The position numbers and the translations under genes were made by a program. From assembly GCA_012511615.1 (NCBI GenBank), contig JAAZFS010000125.1, positions 1-5,763 of the forward strand: a DNA stretch of 5,763 nt, in the 5' to 3' direction. Every line of letters begins with the position of its first letter. The first letter of the stretch is position 1. The notes below the pieces were generated by a model, which was not told the origin of the DNA, made no database searches, and worked only from the letters and a program-made list of their open reading frames with translations. Positions 5,487 through 5,763 of this stretch are shown piece after piece. The DNA is from Elusimicrobiota bacterium. Its GTDB lineage: Bacteria; CG03; SLGR01.

Positions 5487-5763
5487 CATTTTTTCCTTTC
5501 CCTTCCGAATTAGGCACAAGAACCATGCTCATGTAAAACCCCTCAAAGACAGGGGGACTCTGGCAGGAGGCCACCGGCTCGAGTTCACGCATAATTCCAA
5601 TAAGAATTTCTTTGCCTACATCCAGGTGTTCTCTCTGTCTTCCTCTGAACATCATGTTCACTTTGACGGTATGCCCTTTTTCAAGAAACCCCTTCATCCT
5701 GTTAAACTTAAATTGTAAGTCGTGTTTCCCAATATTGGGCGAGAGACGTATTTGCTTTAATTG
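5476..5763 (-). CDS. infC: Translation initiation factor IF-3, C-terminal part (5' end outside window)
   Basis: IF3 binds the 30S subunit, prevents premature joining of 50S and checks the start codon-initiator tRNA pairing. The window begins in frame and contains the last 95 residues, essentially the whole C-terminal domain (IF3-C): LKQIRLSPNIGKHDLQFKF, then the RRFLE-like helix MKGFLEKGHTVKVNMMFRGR with the conserved FRGR loop, QREHLDVGKEILIGIM, and the closing strand FEGFYMSMVLVP. The N-terminal domain and linker (about 80 residues) and the start codon, which is often AUU or another rare codon, lie outside. The C terminus carries an extra NSEGKGKNDGP tail whose codons also hold the rpmI ribosome-binding site and first codons. 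The infC-rpmI-rplT order is the usual one for bacteria. Confidence 0.97.
   Translation of the reverse strand, partial: QLKQIRLSPNIGKHDLQFKFNRMKGFLEKGHTVKVNMMFRGRQREHLDVGKEILIGIMRELEPVASCQSPPVFEGFYMSMVLVPNSEGKGKNDGP
5493..5498 (-). promoter_or_regulatory. Ribosome-binding site that decides the rpmI start
   Basis: AAGGAA lies 6 nt before the ATG at 5486 and 3 nt before the ATG at 5489. The spacing, together with the canonical L35 N terminus, favours 5486. The site is inside the final codons of infC, so ribosomes finishing IF3 pass directly over it. Confidence 0.6.

Noticed and set aside
5081..5718. Plus-strand frames opposite rplT, rpmI and infC
   Set aside because: They are antisense shadows of ribosomal protein and IF3 genes; cysteine- and phenylalanine-rich products fit that origin.

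Overview
The window is a single co-oriented block in which every supported gene lies on the minus strand. Read in transcription order (right to left) it is infC (3' part) - rpmI - rplT - [377-nt gap] - pheS - pheT - small coiled-coil gene - zapA - 6S RNA - rarA (5' part). Both end genes are cut by the window edges. No mobile element, CRISPR array, tRNA or rRNA gene was seen.

The DNA is moderately AT-rich and has the look of an ordinary bacterial chromosome. ZapA next to a 6S RNA gene, a ZapB-like coiled-coil protein and a PheS with a Cys4 cluster suggest a Gram-negative bacterium outside the best-known gammaproteobacteria, perhaps of deltaproteobacterial grade or a neighbouring phylum. The window alone does not fix the taxon.

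Right part (4940-5763): initiation factor IF3 and ribosomal proteins L35 and L20, the classical infC-rpmI-rplT cluster, packed tightly with an 11-nt infC/rpmI overlap and a 1-nt rpmI/rplT gap. Middle (1534-4562): both subunits of phenylalanyl-tRNA synthetase, joined by a TGATG stop/start overlap. Left of these (976-1537): a small coiled-coil gene joined to pheT by an ATGA overlap, then zapA; both look like FtsZ-ring accessory proteins. Positions about 820-967 carry a good 6S RNA candidate, identified by its place after zapA, a long closing stem and a GGTCCGTCC-type hairpin. The window ends with the AAA+ ATPase RarA (MgsA), whose ribosome-binding site appears to lie in the last bases of the 6S RNA.

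The block joins translation initiation, ribosome assembly and Phe-tRNA charging with cell division, global control of RNA polymerase and replication-fork maintenance. The two most unusual points are: (1) PheT is only 670 residues because the OB-fold (B2, EMAP-like) tRNA-binding domain is cleanly absent while everything else is present; (2) the rplT-pheS gap is not plainly empty. It shows protein-like stretches in successive frames, the last stopping exactly before the pheS start, as expected of a decayed gene, and it also holds two short ORFs with Shine-Dalgarno-like sequences. I did not find a clearly new multi-gene system.
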